Origin: Stigonema ocellatum SAG 48.90 = DSM 106950 | GTDB lineage: Bacteria; Cyanobacteriota; Cyanobacteriia; Cyanobacteriales; Nostocaceae | Assembly: GCA_016903675.1 (NCBI GenBank) | Contig: JADQBA010000037.1 | Location: 1-64,000 of the forward strand | DNA length: 64,000 bases | Direction of reading: 5' to 3' | Shown here: in pieces, positions 52,602 to 61,964 of the stretch | Numbering within the stretch: position 1 is the stretch's first letter | Layout: each line of letters opens with the position of its first letter | Notes under the pieces: generated by a model | What the model saw: only the letters and a program-made list of their open reading frames with translations | What the model was told of the DNA's origin: nothing | Databases searched by the model: none | Made by a program: the position numbers and the translations under genes

Positions 52602-55205
52602 ATGCCACGCATCTTTGACAACATAGATTTGCAACTGCTACCGATTTTGCGAGAGACTCTCAAAGTCTCTTATCGGGCAGATTTTTGCGTTGGCTACTTC
52701 AATCTCAGAGGTTGGCGAAAAATAGATGATTTAATTGAACAGTATGTTGGTAGCGAAAAAGCTTGTTGTCGTTTGCTGATTGGGATGCAAAGTCGCGAGA
52801 GTGATGAAGTCCATGCAGCTTTCACCCTTGGGACTGGTGACGGGCGTATTGATAACAATGCGATCGTGCGCTTCAAAAAACGGATGGCGGCTGAATTTCG
52901 CAAGCAGTTAACTATCGGTGCGCCTACGAATCAAGATGAAGCGGGGTTGCGACGGTTAAGTCATCAGCTAAAAACTAAGAAACTAATTATTAAACTGTTT
53001 CTGCGTCACCCCCTCCACGCTAAGTTGTACCTTGTACACCGACAAGATCCAAATGCACCAATAGTCGGATTTTTGGGTAGTAGTAACCTGACTTTGCCGG
53101 GGCTGGCGAAACAAGGGGAATTGAATGTTGATATTTTAGACCACGATGCTTGCAACAAACTGCAAAAATGGTTTGATGACCGTTGGAAAGATTACGGTTG
53201 TGTAGATATTTCCAAAGAACTAGCGGAAATTATTGATGAGAGTTGGGCGAGGGAAGAATTAATCCCGCCTTACCACATCTACCTAAAGATTGCTTATCAC
53301 TTATCTCATGAGGCGATCGCTGGACTTTCAGAATTCTGCATTCCCCGCGAATTTAACAATTTATTTGATTTCCAAAAAGCAGCGGTGCAGCTAGCAGCGC
53401 GTCATGTCACCAGACGTGGTGGTGTGTTGGTGGGGGATGTAGTTGGTTTAGGTAAAACCTTAGTGGGAACTGCCCTTGCGAAAATATTACAGGAAGATTG
53501 TTTTTTAGAAACGCTAATTATTTGCCCGAAAAATTTGGTGCAAATGTGGCAGGAATATGTCGATCAATATCGGCTTTATGCTAAAGTATTGCCGATTAGT
53601 AAAGTGCAGAATCAGTTACCAGAGTTACGCCGCTACCGAGTTGTGTTAATAGATGAAAGTCACAATTTACGTAACCGGGAAGGTAAGAGATATAGAGCGA
53701 TCGCAGAATATATTACTGCCAACGAAAGTAAATGTATTTTACTTTCAGCGACACCTTATAACAAAACCTATCTTGACCTTTCTTCCCAACTCCGATTATT
53801 CGTGCCAGAAGACCAGGATTTAGGATTTCGACCAGAAGCTTTAATCAATGAACTTGGCGGTAGTTCGGTGGGAGAATTAGAGTTTATTAGAAGACATCAA
53901 TGTTCTGTACGTTCTTTAGCAGCTTTTGAAAAAAGCGAACATCCCGACGACTGGCGAGAACTGATGAAACGCTATATGGTGCGGCGAACTCGCTCGTTTA
54001 TTAAAGATAATTATGCCAAATCAGACCCCCCTCAGTCCCCCTTTGCTAAGGAGGGAGAAAGGGGGGTACGTAAATATTTAGAATTTTCTGATGGGACAGG
54101 AGTGACAGGTCAATCAAAAGACCCTACGGAACTGACAGGAAGGTTTAGTCCTGTGAGTAATGGAAAACGCGATCGCGTTTCACCATCAAATGAGTTGCGA
54201 GTCTTAATTGCCACCGATGTTCTCAGTGAAGGTCATAATCTGCAAGACTGTGCAATTATAATCAATTGGGATTTACCTTGGGCTATTATTAGGCTGATCC
54301 AAAGGGCGGGACGGGTAGATCGGATTGGACAAAATGCCGAAAAAATTCTTTGTTATTCTTTCCTACCAGCAGAAGGAGTAGAACGCATTATTAATTTGCG
54401 GGGGCAACTTCGCCAGCGACTACAAGAAAATGCGGAAGTGTTGGGAACCGATGAAGCATTTTTTGAAGATGACGATGCACAAGTAATTCTCGACCTCTAT
54501 AATGAAAAATCTGGAATTTTGGATGGCGAAGAGGATACGGAAGTAGATTTGACATCGGAAGCATTTCAAATTTGGAAAAAAGCTACGGATGATAATCCAG
54601 CTTTGAAAAAGATGATTGAAGAAATGCCGAACGTGGTTTATTCTACTCGTGCCCATACTCCCCAACCTGTGCAACCAGAGGGGGTACTGCTTTATATGAA
54701 AACCACTGAGGGGAATGATTCTTTAATTTATGTTGACCGCGAAGGAAATAGTGTCACTCAGTCGCAATTAGCAGTTTTAAAAATGGCAGCATGTGAAGAA
54801 ACTATTTCCGCCATTCCCAAAGACGAACAGCACCACGAGTTAGTTAAAAAAGGTGCTGAACTGATTGCTGAGGAAGAAAAAAATGCAGGCGGTCAATTGG
54901 GAAGACCATCAGGGGCAAGGTTCCGCACTTATGAACGATTAAAAAGTTATGTTCAGGAAATGAAGGGGACGTTATTTGTTACTGATGAATTGCTAAAGGC
55001 AATTGATGATATTTATCGTTACCCGTTAAGACAGTCAGCCATTGATACTTTAAATCGGCAATTAAGAAGCGGTATTAGTAATCAGCAATTGGCAGAATTA
55101 GTAGTAGCCCTGCGGATGGATGACCGTTTATGTATTGTCAGTGAAGAGGTAGAGAAACGGGAACCTCAAATTATTTGTTCGCTGGGATTATTTCAGGAAA
55201 AGTGA
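52602..55205 (+). CDS. PLD-domain SNF2-type helicase, likely defence protein
   Basis: The 867-residue protein has an N-terminal phospholipase D-like domain (HAKLYLV, H139-x-K141, and GSSNLT at about 159-164). An SNF2/DEAD-type helicase follows: Walker A GDVVGLGKT (278-286), motif II DESH (351-354), SATPYNK (382-388) and C-terminal motif VI QRAGRVDRIGQ (567-577). Relatives of this architecture are usually about 1000-1100 residues. Here the segment between LEFSDGTG (about 500) and VTGQSKDP is missing, with a palindrome-derived insertion just before it. The frame is intact. It is paired with the DNA methyltransferase downstream. Confidence 0.82.
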   Translation: MPRIFDNIDLQLLPILRETLKVSYRADFCVGYFNLRGWRKIDDLIEQYVGSEKACCRLLIGMQSRESDEVHAAFTLGTGDGRIDNNAIVRFKKRMAAEFRKQLTIGAPTNQDEAGLRRLSHQLKTKKLIIKLFLRHPLHAKLYLVHRQDPNAPIVGFLGSSNLTLPGLAKQGELNVDILDHDACNKLQKWFDDRWKDYGCVDISKELAEIIDESWAREELIPPYHIYLKIAYHLSHEAIAGLSEFCIPREFNNLFDFQKAAVQLAARHVTRRGGVLVGDVVGLGKTLVGTALAKILQEDCFLETLIICPKNLVQMWQEYVDQYRLYAKVLPISKVQNQLPELRRYRVVLIDESHNLRNREGKRYRAIAEYITANESKCILLSATPYNKTYLDLSSQLRLFVPEDQDLGFRPEALINELGGSSVGELEFIRRHQCSVRSLAAFEKSEHPDDWRELMKRYMVRRTRSFIKDNYAKSDPPQSPFAKEGERGVRKYLEFSDGTGVTGQSKDPTELTGRFSPVSNGKRDRVSPSNELRVLIATDVLSEGHNLQDCAIIINWDLPWAIIRLIQRAGRVDRIGQNAEKILCYSFLPAEGVERIINLRGQLRQRLQENAEVLGTDEAFFEDDDAQVILDLYNEKSGILDGEEDTEVDLTSEAFQIWKKATDDNPALKKMIEEMPNVVYSTRAHTPQPVQPEGVLLYMKTTEGNDSLIYVDREGNSVTQSQLAVLKMAACEETISAIPKDEQHHELVKKGAELIAEEEKNAGGQLGRPSGARFRTYERLKSYVQEMKGTLFVTDELLKAIDDIYRYPLRQSAIDTLNRQLRSGISNQQLAELVVALRMDDRLCIVSEEVEKREPQIICSLGLFQEK
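54024..54068. repeat. Palindromic repeat inserted in frame in the helicase gene
   Basis: The 45-nt GC-skewed palindrome (CCCCCCTCAGTCCCCCTTT and AAGGAGGGAGAAAGGGGGG arms) encodes DPPQSPFAKEGERGV, about 15 residues, without breaking the frame. The sequence resembles the C-rich/G-rich palindrome at 100-165. Confidence 0.65.
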
Positions 55206-55979
55206 CGTTGTAAGTACGTATGCAAAAATATTTATGTCCGAAGCGAACTGGAAGTCTGGCGGCTTGTCAAACAAAGCCTGCCGCCCCAGGTTCTACATAA
55301 GTCCCACTCAACGAGGACTTTCTGAAAGTGCCGCACCTGTGCCGGGTATTTTTTCACGCATTGGGATGCACTCGATTTTCGGCTCGTAATATTTGGGGAA
55401 TGCGCGATTTTTACCTAACATACCATGCTAATGAAAAACTGTCACCATTGGTGGCAGAAATTAGCTGTACTCATAATCTCGTAATTTGGACGACAAAGTC
55501 AGGTTAGAGGATGAAAATCCCTCGGTAGGTATTATTCTTAGGACGTACGCACTTTACAAATTGACTATCATATGCATAGCAGAGACGCGATTAATCGCGT
55601 CTCTACTTATTGAATTCAAAATCTTACCCAGGCTCGTTCCCAGGCTCGACCTGGGAATGTCATTAAAGATGGGCTGCTGCCTGCCCTCACACATTGGGAG
55701 GGCAGGCCTCCCACAGGAGCATTAGTGGGCTGCTGCCTTGTAACGAGAGATGCCCACATTTTACTTTTTTCTATTTTTTATGTGTAAACACTGAACTCAG
55801 TTTTGTGAGTCAGCGTTTATACTTTATAAACGCTATTGTTAAAAATATTACCTTTATTAAAGGATTTTAATTAAATCCGCTTAGGCGAATGTGAGTTCGT
55901 TTAACCTCAGACTAGTTGTTTGAAGGGTGAATTTTTCATGCTTATTTTTCCAAGCCCAGGTTAGCTGAAAAGGTAAATT
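55206..55979. other. Spacer between helicase and methyltransferase genes
   Basis: The 774-bp gap has no supported gene. It contains a hairpin-rich stretch at about 55255-55330, the GACGCGATTAATCGCGTC palindrome (55579-55606), and CCCAGGCTCGACCTGGG and GGGAGGGCAGGCCTCCC palindromes at about 55635-55715. A frame at 55486-55725 crosses these and is rejected. The AT-rich last 200 bp should hold the methyltransferase promoter; no gene of a defence operon is missing here in readable form. Confidence 0.5.
55579..55606. repeat. Palindrome family 3 copy (GCAGAGACGCGATTAATCGCGTCTCTAC)
   Basis: The 28-nt palindrome is nearly identical to 16895-16924. Confidence 0.85.
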
Positions 55980-58900
55980 ATGCAACTTAATTTTCAAAGG
56001 ACACGGGATTTACTCTATAACTTCCAGTTTGAGGATTTGTTTATAGAGGAGTTAGGTTGGTCACAAACGACACGTAAAAAGCCTGTTCTGCTGGAGATTG
56101 AGGACAAGACCTATGAATACCAGCCTATTGCTGAGAGTTCTGGTGTAGCTGTTTTTGAAGTGACCGCTGCAGATGGCGCTATTCCAGAAGCTAAAATTCG
56201 CGCTGCAATTCATCAAGAGATTACTAAATTCAAAGCTGAAAATCTGCTGATTTTTATTGGTAATCAACGCACTCGCAGTCTTTGGTATTGGGTAAAGCGA
56301 GAAAGAAATAAAGAATTTATTCGTGACCATTTGTATGTAAAAGGTCAACCGGGGGATTTATTTTTAAGTAAGCTTGCTTCTCTCGTCATTGATATCACTG
56401 AACTGGAGGATGATAGTTTATCAGTTGTAAAAATTGCTTATCGACTGCAAGAGGCTTTTGATGTTGAGCGAGTAACTAAACAGTTTTATAAGGAATTTCA
56501 AGAGCAGCATAAGCAGTTTTTAGGATACGTTAAAGGAATTAATAATCAGAATGACAGACGTTGGTATACATCGGTACTTCTCAACCGGATGATGTTTGTT
56601 TATTTTCTCCAACGTAAAAGATTTATTAATAATGGTGATTTAGATTATCTGCAAAATAAACTCGAAGAAAGTAAGCAGCGAGGCAAAAATCGCTTTTATA
56701 GTGAATTTCTCAAAGCGTTATTTTTTGATAGTTTTGCTAAACCAGAGTTTGACCGAGATGCATCTGTACAAGCATTGGTAGGAAATATTAAATATCTCAA
56801 TGGGGGATTATTTTTAAAGCATAGAATTGAGCAAGAGTATGATATTGCCATAGCCGATGAGGCGTTTGAACAAGTTCTCGATTTATTTGCTCGTTATTCT
56901 TGGAACTTGGATGATACCCCAGAGGGTAAGGATGATGAAATTAACCCCGATGTTTTAGGTTATATTTTTGAGAAATATATTAACCAAAAGGCTTTTGGTG
57001 CTTACTATACCAGACCGCAGATTACTGAATATCTCTGTGACAGAACAATTCACAAATTAATTGTAGACCGTGTAAATGATTCTATTTCAGACAAGTATAA
57101 ACCTTTTGAGGATATTAACGAACTGTTCCTCAAACTGGATGGTAATGTCTGTCGTTTATTGATTAAAGATATCCTCCCAAATTTATCAATTCTTGACCCA
57201 GCTTGTGGTTCGGGAGCGTTTCTTATTGCTGCTATGAAAACGTTCATTCAAGTTTATAGTGCAGTGATTGGCACAATTGATTTAATGGGAGATGCAAATT
57301 TAAGAAAGGAACTTGAAGATACAAGAAATTTACATAAATCGCTATCGTATTACATTAAAAAGCAGATTTTAACTGACAAACTTTATGGTGTTGACATCAT
57401 GGAGGAAGCGACGGAAATTGCTAAACTACGCCTTTTCTTGGCGTTGGTTTCTTCTGCTCATGATGTTGATGAATTAGAACCGCTACCTAATATTGACTTT
57501 AATATCATGGCGGGGAATTCGCTGATTGGGTTAATTAGAGTAGATGAAACTGCATTTGATACGGTAGGAGATTCAAAACAGGGTAATTTATTACAACCCC
57601 TTGCTGCTGCAAATTACAAGGCGATTTTAGAAGATAAGAATAAATCGATTGAACTTTACAAAAAACACGCTTTTATTCCTGGTGAGGAAAAGCTAGCTGG
57701 TGGTGATGAGGGAACCCATCAAGATGCAAGATTGTTAAATCTGCGGCGACACATTGAAAAACTCAACCAGGATTCGCAAGAGAAGTTAAATCTTTTGTTG
57801 TTGAATGAATTTAGTCAACGTTTAGGGATTAAATATGAAGAAGTGCAGTTAACTGGTAAGTCAAAGAAGCGTGTTTTGACTGCTAAAGATATTGCTGCGT
57901 TGAAACCTTTTCACTGGGGATATCACTTTGATAAGGTTTTAGATCATGGTGGATTTGATGCGATTATTACTAATCCACCTTGGGAAATTTTTAAGCCTTA
58001 TGGTAGAGAATTTTTTCTTCAGCATAATGAGTTAGTAAGAAAGAGTAAGATGGATATTAAGGATTTTGAGAAAGAGCAAAAACAGCTTTTACAAAATCCT
58101 GAAATTGCTAATACTTGGCTAGAGTATTTGAGCCAATTCCCTTATGTAAGTGCTTACTATCGTTCAGCAAGACAGTATAAAAATCAGATTTCTATTGTTA
58201 ACGGTAAGAAAGCTGGTACGGATATTAATCTCTACAAACTTTTTATAGAACAGTCTTTTAATCTGCTACGTACTGGTGGACTGTGTGGAATTATTGTACC
58301 TTCAGGTATTTACACAGATCTTGGTGCAAAGCAGCTACGGGAAATGCTATTTTCTCAGACTAAAATTGATACTTTATTTGGATTATCTAATGAAAGGTTT
58401 ATTTTTGATGCTGTAGACCATCGTTTCAAGTTTTCTTTACTGACTTTTGAAAAAGGTAAAGTAACTAATACATTTTCTGCTGCTTTTCGCATTAATCCGC
58501 ATGAGGCAATTAGAGTAGAACAGTTAGAAAGTTTTTTCAAAAATAAAGATGAACAGGTTCATATTTCAGTTCCACTAGTTTGGCGTTTATCTCCTGACTC
58601 ACTATCAGTTATGGAGTTTAAGAACGAGATAGATATCCGAATTGCTGAAAAAATGCTTCAGTTTCCCTTACTAGGTGAAAAAATTGATGGTAAGTGGAAT
58701 TTGCGGTTATCTGCGGAATTTCACATGACCAATGATAGCTATTTATTCAATCAGCAACCAGGAAAGGGACGATTACCACTTTACGAAGGTAAGATGGTTC
58801 ATCAATTCACACATCAATTTGCTGAACCCAGATATTGGGTAGATGAACAGGAAGCAAGGAAAGCTTTATTAGGACGAAAGGAGAGTGATAAAGGTCAACA

Positions 58901-59519
58901 GTTAGATTATCAATTCTATCGGCTTGTTTTTAGGTCAGTGGCATCTAGTACAAATGAGCGATCGCTAATTGCGAGTACTGTACCTAAATCAGTATTTTGT
59001 GGAAACTCACTTTTAATATCATTGAGGTTTTCAGAAGATAATCAAATCAGCCTGAATAACTTAGAGATGCTATTTAGTGCAGCAGTATTCAATAGTTATG
59101 TAATTGATTACTATTTGCGCCAGAAGGTAACTACTAACGTCAATATGTTCTTTGTTTACCAGTTACCTGTCCCACGTTTGACAGAAGGCGATCGCTACTT
59201 CTTTGAAATTGTACAACGCACCGCCAAACTCATCTGCACCACCCCAGAATTTGACGAACTCGCGCAAGCAGTCGGACTTGGTTCCCACACAAACGGTGTT
59301 ACTGACGAAAGCGATCGCGCCAAACTCCGCGCCGAACTCGACGGAATGATAGCGCACCTCTACGGCTTAACCGAAGAAGAATTTACTTACATTCTCAGCA
59401 CATTTCCCATCGTTCCAGAACAAGTCAAACAGGATGCATTAGAAGCTTATCGCACCTTTGCACCCATGACTGGCTATGCAGAAATTGTGGCATTAATTGA
59501 ACAAGATGAAAATCACTAA
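55980..59519 (+). CDS. Eco57I-type N6-adenine DNA methyltransferase, large
   Basis: This 1179-residue protein has the SAM-binding motif I LDPACGSGAFLIAAM (about 405-419), the catalytic NPPW motif (ITNPPWEIFKP, about 663-673), and the Eco57I-family helper region NPDVLGYIFEKYIN with GAYYTRPQITEYL (about 322-352). The C-terminal half (target recognition type) includes NTFSAAFRIN and PLYEGKMVHQFTHQFAEPRYW. The N-terminal 200 residues could hold a degenerate nuclease, but no clear PD-(D/E)XK site is seen. It follows the PLD-helicase on the same strand and probably acts with it in restriction or phage defence. Confidence 0.87.
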   Translation: MQLNFQRTRDLLYNFQFEDLFIEELGWSQTTRKKPVLLEIEDKTYEYQPIAESSGVAVFEVTAADGAIPEAKIRAAIHQEITKFKAENLLIFIGNQRTRSLWYWVKRERNKEFIRDHLYVKGQPGDLFLSKLASLVIDITELEDDSLSVVKIAYRLQEAFDVERVTKQFYKEFQEQHKQFLGYVKGINNQNDRRWYTSVLLNRMMFVYFLQRKRFINNGDLDYLQNKLEESKQRGKNRFYSEFLKALFFDSFAKPEFDRDASVQALVGNIKYLNGGLFLKHRIEQEYDIAIADEAFEQVLDLFARYSWNLDDTPEGKDDEINPDVLGYIFEKYINQKAFGAYYTRPQITEYLCDRTIHKLIVDRVNDSISDKYKPFEDINELFLKLDGNVCRLLIKDILPNLSILDPACGSGAFLIAAMKTFIQVYSAVIGTIDLMGDANLRKELEDTRNLHKSLSYYIKKQILTDKLYGVDIMEEATEIAKLRLFLALVSSAHDVDELEPLPNIDFNIMAGNSLIGLIRVDETAFDTVGDSKQGNLLQPLAAANYKAILEDKNKSIELYKKHAFIPGEEKLAGGDEGTHQDARLLNLRRHIEKLNQDSQEKLNLLLLNEFSQRLGIKYEEVQLTGKSKKRVLTAKDIAALKPFHWGYHFDKVLDHGGFDAIITNPPWEIFKPYGREFFLQHNELVRKSKMDIKDFEKEQKQLLQNPEIANTWLEYLSQFPYVSAYYRSARQYKNQISIVNGKKAGTDINLYKLFIEQSFNLLRTGGLCGIIVPSGIYTDLGAKQLREMLFSQTKIDTLFGLSNERFIFDAVDHRFKFSLLTFEKGKVTNTFSAAFRINPHEAIRVEQLESFFKNKDEQVHISVPLVWRLSPDSLSVMEFKNEIDIRIAEKMLQFPLLGEKIDGKWNLRLSAEFHMTNDSYLFNQQPGKGRLPLYEGKMVHQFTHQFAEPRYWVDEQEARKALLGRKESDKGQQLDYQFYRLVFRSVASSTNERSLIASTVPKSVFCGNSLLISLRFSEDNQISLNNLEMLFSAAVFNSYVIDYYLRQKVTTNVNMFFVYQLPVPRLTEGDRYFFEIVQRTAKLICTTPEFDELAQAVGLGSHTNGVTDESDRAKLRAELDGMIAHLYGLTEEEFTYILSTFPIVPEQVKQDALEAYRTFAPMTGYAEIVALIEQDENH

Positions 59520-59527
59520 ATGTTTGA

Positions 59528-59622
59528 CCTTCGCGTTCTTCGTGCCTTCTCCCAAGGGGAGACGCTACGCGAACGTGGTTTAAAAATCTTTTTGAACCAC
59601 GAAGACGCGAAGAACACGAAGG
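59528..59622. repeat. Inverted repeat CCTTCGCGTTCTTCGTG...CACGAAGACGCGAAGAACACGAAGG
   Basis: Arms of about 17-25 nt pair across a central region that includes AAAGATTTTT-like words. It lies between the methyltransferase and the ArsC-like gene (convergent). Confidence 0.65.
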
Positions 59623-59643
59623 TAATGAAACTCTGACGAACCA

Positions 59644-60117
59644 CTAATGCTTGCAAGAACCTCTATCATGACTGTGCTCTTGGCTGTGCTTATGATCGTG
59701 AGCACATTTTTGCAAATCCTGGCTGATTAGATTTTCGGTGACAAGTGCAAGAGATTCATCCACAGGCTTTAAGCCAATCCAGGCATCAACCAGTTCAATA
59801 TTGAAACCTACCTCACGACGATCGCCCACCTGGATCAAAGGACGGCGAATCAACACCGGATCACTCACCATTTCTGACAAAGCAGTTTCAGCATCTATCT
59901 GTTCAGGAACCACCTCACCAGATTTTATCCTTGGGGCGGTAGGGTTAAACCATTCGATTACGGGGCGATCGCCAAAAAATAGACGCAAACGCTCAGTTGT
60001 CCAAGGTTCCTTCAACAGATTGTAAGTTTCTAACTCATGACCTGCGGCTGCAAGCAAAGTTTTTTGCTTAGTATTATTCATACAGCCTGGTTTTTCATAA
60101 AAAATCACACGTACCAT
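59644..60117 (-). CDS. ArsC/Spx-family protein, nitrogenase-associated (NifO-like)
   Basis: The 157-residue thioredoxin-fold protein has the ArsC-like GCMNNTKQK motif (C12) and DPVLIRRPLIQ with VGFN. This matches the nitrogenase-associated ArsC-like subfamily rather than arsenate reductases. The last 20 residues are a Cys/His-rich tail (KCAHDHKHSQEHSHDRGSCKH region) suited to metal binding. The role of family members is unclear. The cupin and helical-repeat genes upstream are on the same strand, but repeats separate them. Confidence 0.8.
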   Translation of the reverse strand: MVRVIFYEKPGCMNNTKQKTLLAAAGHELETYNLLKEPWTTERLRLFFGDRPVIEWFNPTAPRIKSGEVVPEQIDAETALSEMVSDPVLIRRPLIQVGDRREVGFNIELVDAWIGLKPVDESLALVTENLISQDLQKCAHDHKHSQEHSHDRGSCKH

Positions 60118-60259
60118 TGGATTAACTCCGTCATTAGTTATTAGTTAAGAAAGGGTGTAGGGGGGTAAGGGTGTAAGGGTGTAGGTGTTAAATAGTTATT
60201 TCTTTTACACCCCCACACCCCCACACCCCCACACCCACAGTTATTTCCCCCACACCCAC

Positions 60260-60871
60260 TTAAAAATTCCTACCACTATGGGTAACTGGGTCAAACTCAA
60301 ATCGCTCTTTTGAGCAAGTTTCGCCATAAAGATTAAAAGTAACAGTTGGTTCTTCACCCACAGCTTCAACACTATGAATTGCATCACAAGCGAAGCTAAT
60401 AATATCCCCTGGAAATAGAGTTAGCTCTCCTGTTCGTTCTATTTTGTCTGGAAATTCTGGCACAGGGTTTCGCCGCCAAAAGGTGTTTCTTTCCTGACCT
60501 TTTAACACCGCTACAACTCCCCACGTTCCATGATTGTGAATTGTCGATACGGTTCCCGGTGCAAATGTTACTGTTTGCACAGTAAACGGAAAACCTAACT
60601 CATCATACAGGAGCAAAACTGAAGTTCCAGTCGTGGGATGAGGCTCCATATTCTGACTTTGTACCCAATAAGAATTAACAACCAACCGCCTGACCAACAT
60701 CCGGATTTCTTGAAGACGGCTACTTTCATCTTCAACATGATTAATAACATCTTCCATCTCAGTCAGAAACCGATAAAGGCGATAATTCTCCCTTAATAAA
60801 TCCCATACTCTAACAGATTTACAAGCTTCATAATGCCCGTCTTTAGTTACCAGCCAATCCCTACCTGTCAT
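60260..60871 (-). CDS. Cupin protein, cysteine dioxygenase-like
   Basis: The 203-residue protein has a double-stranded beta-helix core: H112-N-H114 (STIHNHGTWG), E127 (LKGQERNTF), then PGDIISF and H166 (DAIHSVEA). This matches the metal-ligand pattern of cysteine dioxygenase-type cupins. The substrate is unknown and a Cys-Tyr cross-link cannot be judged. It is upstream of the ArsC-like gene on the same strand, with C-rich tandem sequence (60147-60237) between them. Confidence 0.82.
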   Translation of the reverse strand: MTGRDWLVTKDGHYEACKSVRVWDLLRENYRLYRFLTEMEDVINHVEDESSRLQEIRMLVRRLVVNSYWVQSQNMEPHPTTGTSVLLLYDELGFPFTVQTVTFAPGTVSTIHNHGTWGVVAVLKGQERNTFWRRNPVPEFPDKIERTGELTLFPGDIISFACDAIHSVEAVGEEPTVTFNLYGETCSKERFEFDPVTHSGRNF

Positions 60872-60955
60872 AATGCTTTACCCATAAAACAAATCCCGAA
60901 TCCTGACCCCTAAAACCCAATACGGTTCACTTAGCCCCAACAACCCTTGTTCTGC

Positions 60956-61030
60956 GTAGGTTGGGTTGAGGAACGAAACCCAACATTTTTCGCGGTTTGT
61001 TGGGTAACGCATTGCCTCAACCCAACCTAC
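60956..61030. repeat. Inverted repeat, second copy of 2681-2755 element, opposite orientation
   Basis: GTAGGTTGGGTTGAGGAACG...GCCTCAACCCAACCTAC is the reverse complement of the copy at 2681-2755, with few differences. Confidence 0.8.
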
Positions 61031-61091
61031 GATTCTCCTTAACACCAACCGTATTGCCCTAAAACCTTCATAATTCATAATTCATAATTCA

Positions 61092-61568
61092 TCATTCATC
61101 TTCGCCTGTCAGAATATCAAGCAAGATTGCTGACCCAAACTCATTTTTATCGTCAATCTCTTTAACTTGAGTACTGATTTCTTTTGCTGGTTCTATTTCT
61201 CCCAGCTTTGCCAATACCAATCCAGAAGCAGCATAAGCTGTTAATAACATTCGGATTTTTGGGTCTTCTTTCCGACTAAGTAATATTGCCTTAAGTTGCT
61301 GCCAATCATCAGGTAATTTCTCTGATTCTTTAATTATATCTCTCACTTTAACTGCTGTTTGCAGTGCCATATGGTAGTTATTTTTGTAGTAAAAATATCG
61401 ATATGCCGCTACCAACACTTCTATATTTTCACCATTTTTGGCTAAAGCTTGGTTAATATAATGTTCCGAATCTGAAGTATTTTCCCAATTTTCGGCAGCC
61501 ATGACCAATAACTTCTTGATATCCTCAGGAACCTGGAACCAAGAGAACATTTCCGCATGAACTTTCAT
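61092..61568 (-). CDS. Helical-repeat (TPR-like) protein, unknown function
   Basis: The 158-residue all-helical protein consists of pairs of amphipathic helices (HYINQALAKNGENIEVLVAA, then NYHMALQTAVKVRDIIKES, then MLLTAYAASGLVLAKLGEIE). This is compatible with tetratricopeptide-like repeats. I do not recognise a named family with certainty. The acidic end LDILTGEDE is conserved-looking. It is upstream of the cupin and ArsC-like genes on the same strand, so the three could be functionally linked. Confidence 0.7.
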   Translation of the reverse strand: MKVHAEMFSWFQVPEDIKKLLVMAAENWENTSDSEHYINQALAKNGENIEVLVAAYRYFYYKNNYHMALQTAVKVRDIIKESEKLPDDWQQLKAILLSRKEDPKIRMLLTAYAASGLVLAKLGEIEPAKEISTQVKEIDDKNEFGSAILLDILTGEDE

Positions 61569-61574
61569 AAATGG

Positions 61575-61660
61575 AGGGGAATGGGGAGTGGGGAGTGGGG
61601 AATGGGGAGTGGGGAGTTAGGAGTTAGGAGTTAGGAGTTAGGAGTTAGGAGTTAGGAATA
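61575..61660. repeat. STRR tandem repeats (GGGGAGT and AGTTAGG units)
   Basis: Two consecutive heptanucleotide tracts, GTGGGGA-type then GTTAGGA-type, lie upstream of the helical-repeat gene. AACTCCT-type units reappear at about 61905-61945. Apart from the two MITE-like elements nearby, the 61569-62077 gap holds no gene. Confidence 0.85.
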
Positions 61661-61678
61661 AAGATTTATAGCTCTTGA

Positions 61679-61783
61679 TATAGCAGTCCTAAATCATTCG
61701 TGAAAATATTCCTTCTCTTTTCTTGGCGTTCTTGGCGTTTTGGCGGTTCGTTAATTTTCACAAATCAAATAGGATTGCTATAT
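61679..61783. repeat. MITE-like element, family 1, with TTCTTGGCG core
   Basis: The ends are TATAGCAGTCCTAAATCATTC and CAAATCAAATAGGATTGCTAT, with GTGAAAAT and ATTTTCAC as inner arms. The core is repeated CTTGGCGTT. This is the clearest inverted pair of ends of the family. Confidence 0.8.
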
Positions 61784-61964
61784 CTTGCACCATTCCTAGC
61801 AAGCGCAAATACATCGGGTTTCTTCACGAAAAATCATGGTTTTGACGAAGAGCCTTTCTCAAAAAACCCGGTTTCTGACAAGAGTGCAAACTCCTCACTC
61901 TTAACTCTTAAATTCTAACTCCTAACCCCTAACTCCTAACTCCTAACTTTCAAATACTAACTCC

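Noticed and set aside
55486..55725. 79-codon open frame between helicase and methyltransferase
   Set aside because: It crosses three palindromic repeats; composition and lack of similarity argue against a gene.
55980..56580. PD-(D/E)XK nuclease domain at the N-terminus of the methyltransferase
   Set aside because: The region has a beta-rich pattern (FEVTAADG...LLIFIGNQ) but no convincing D...ExK residues; left unassigned.
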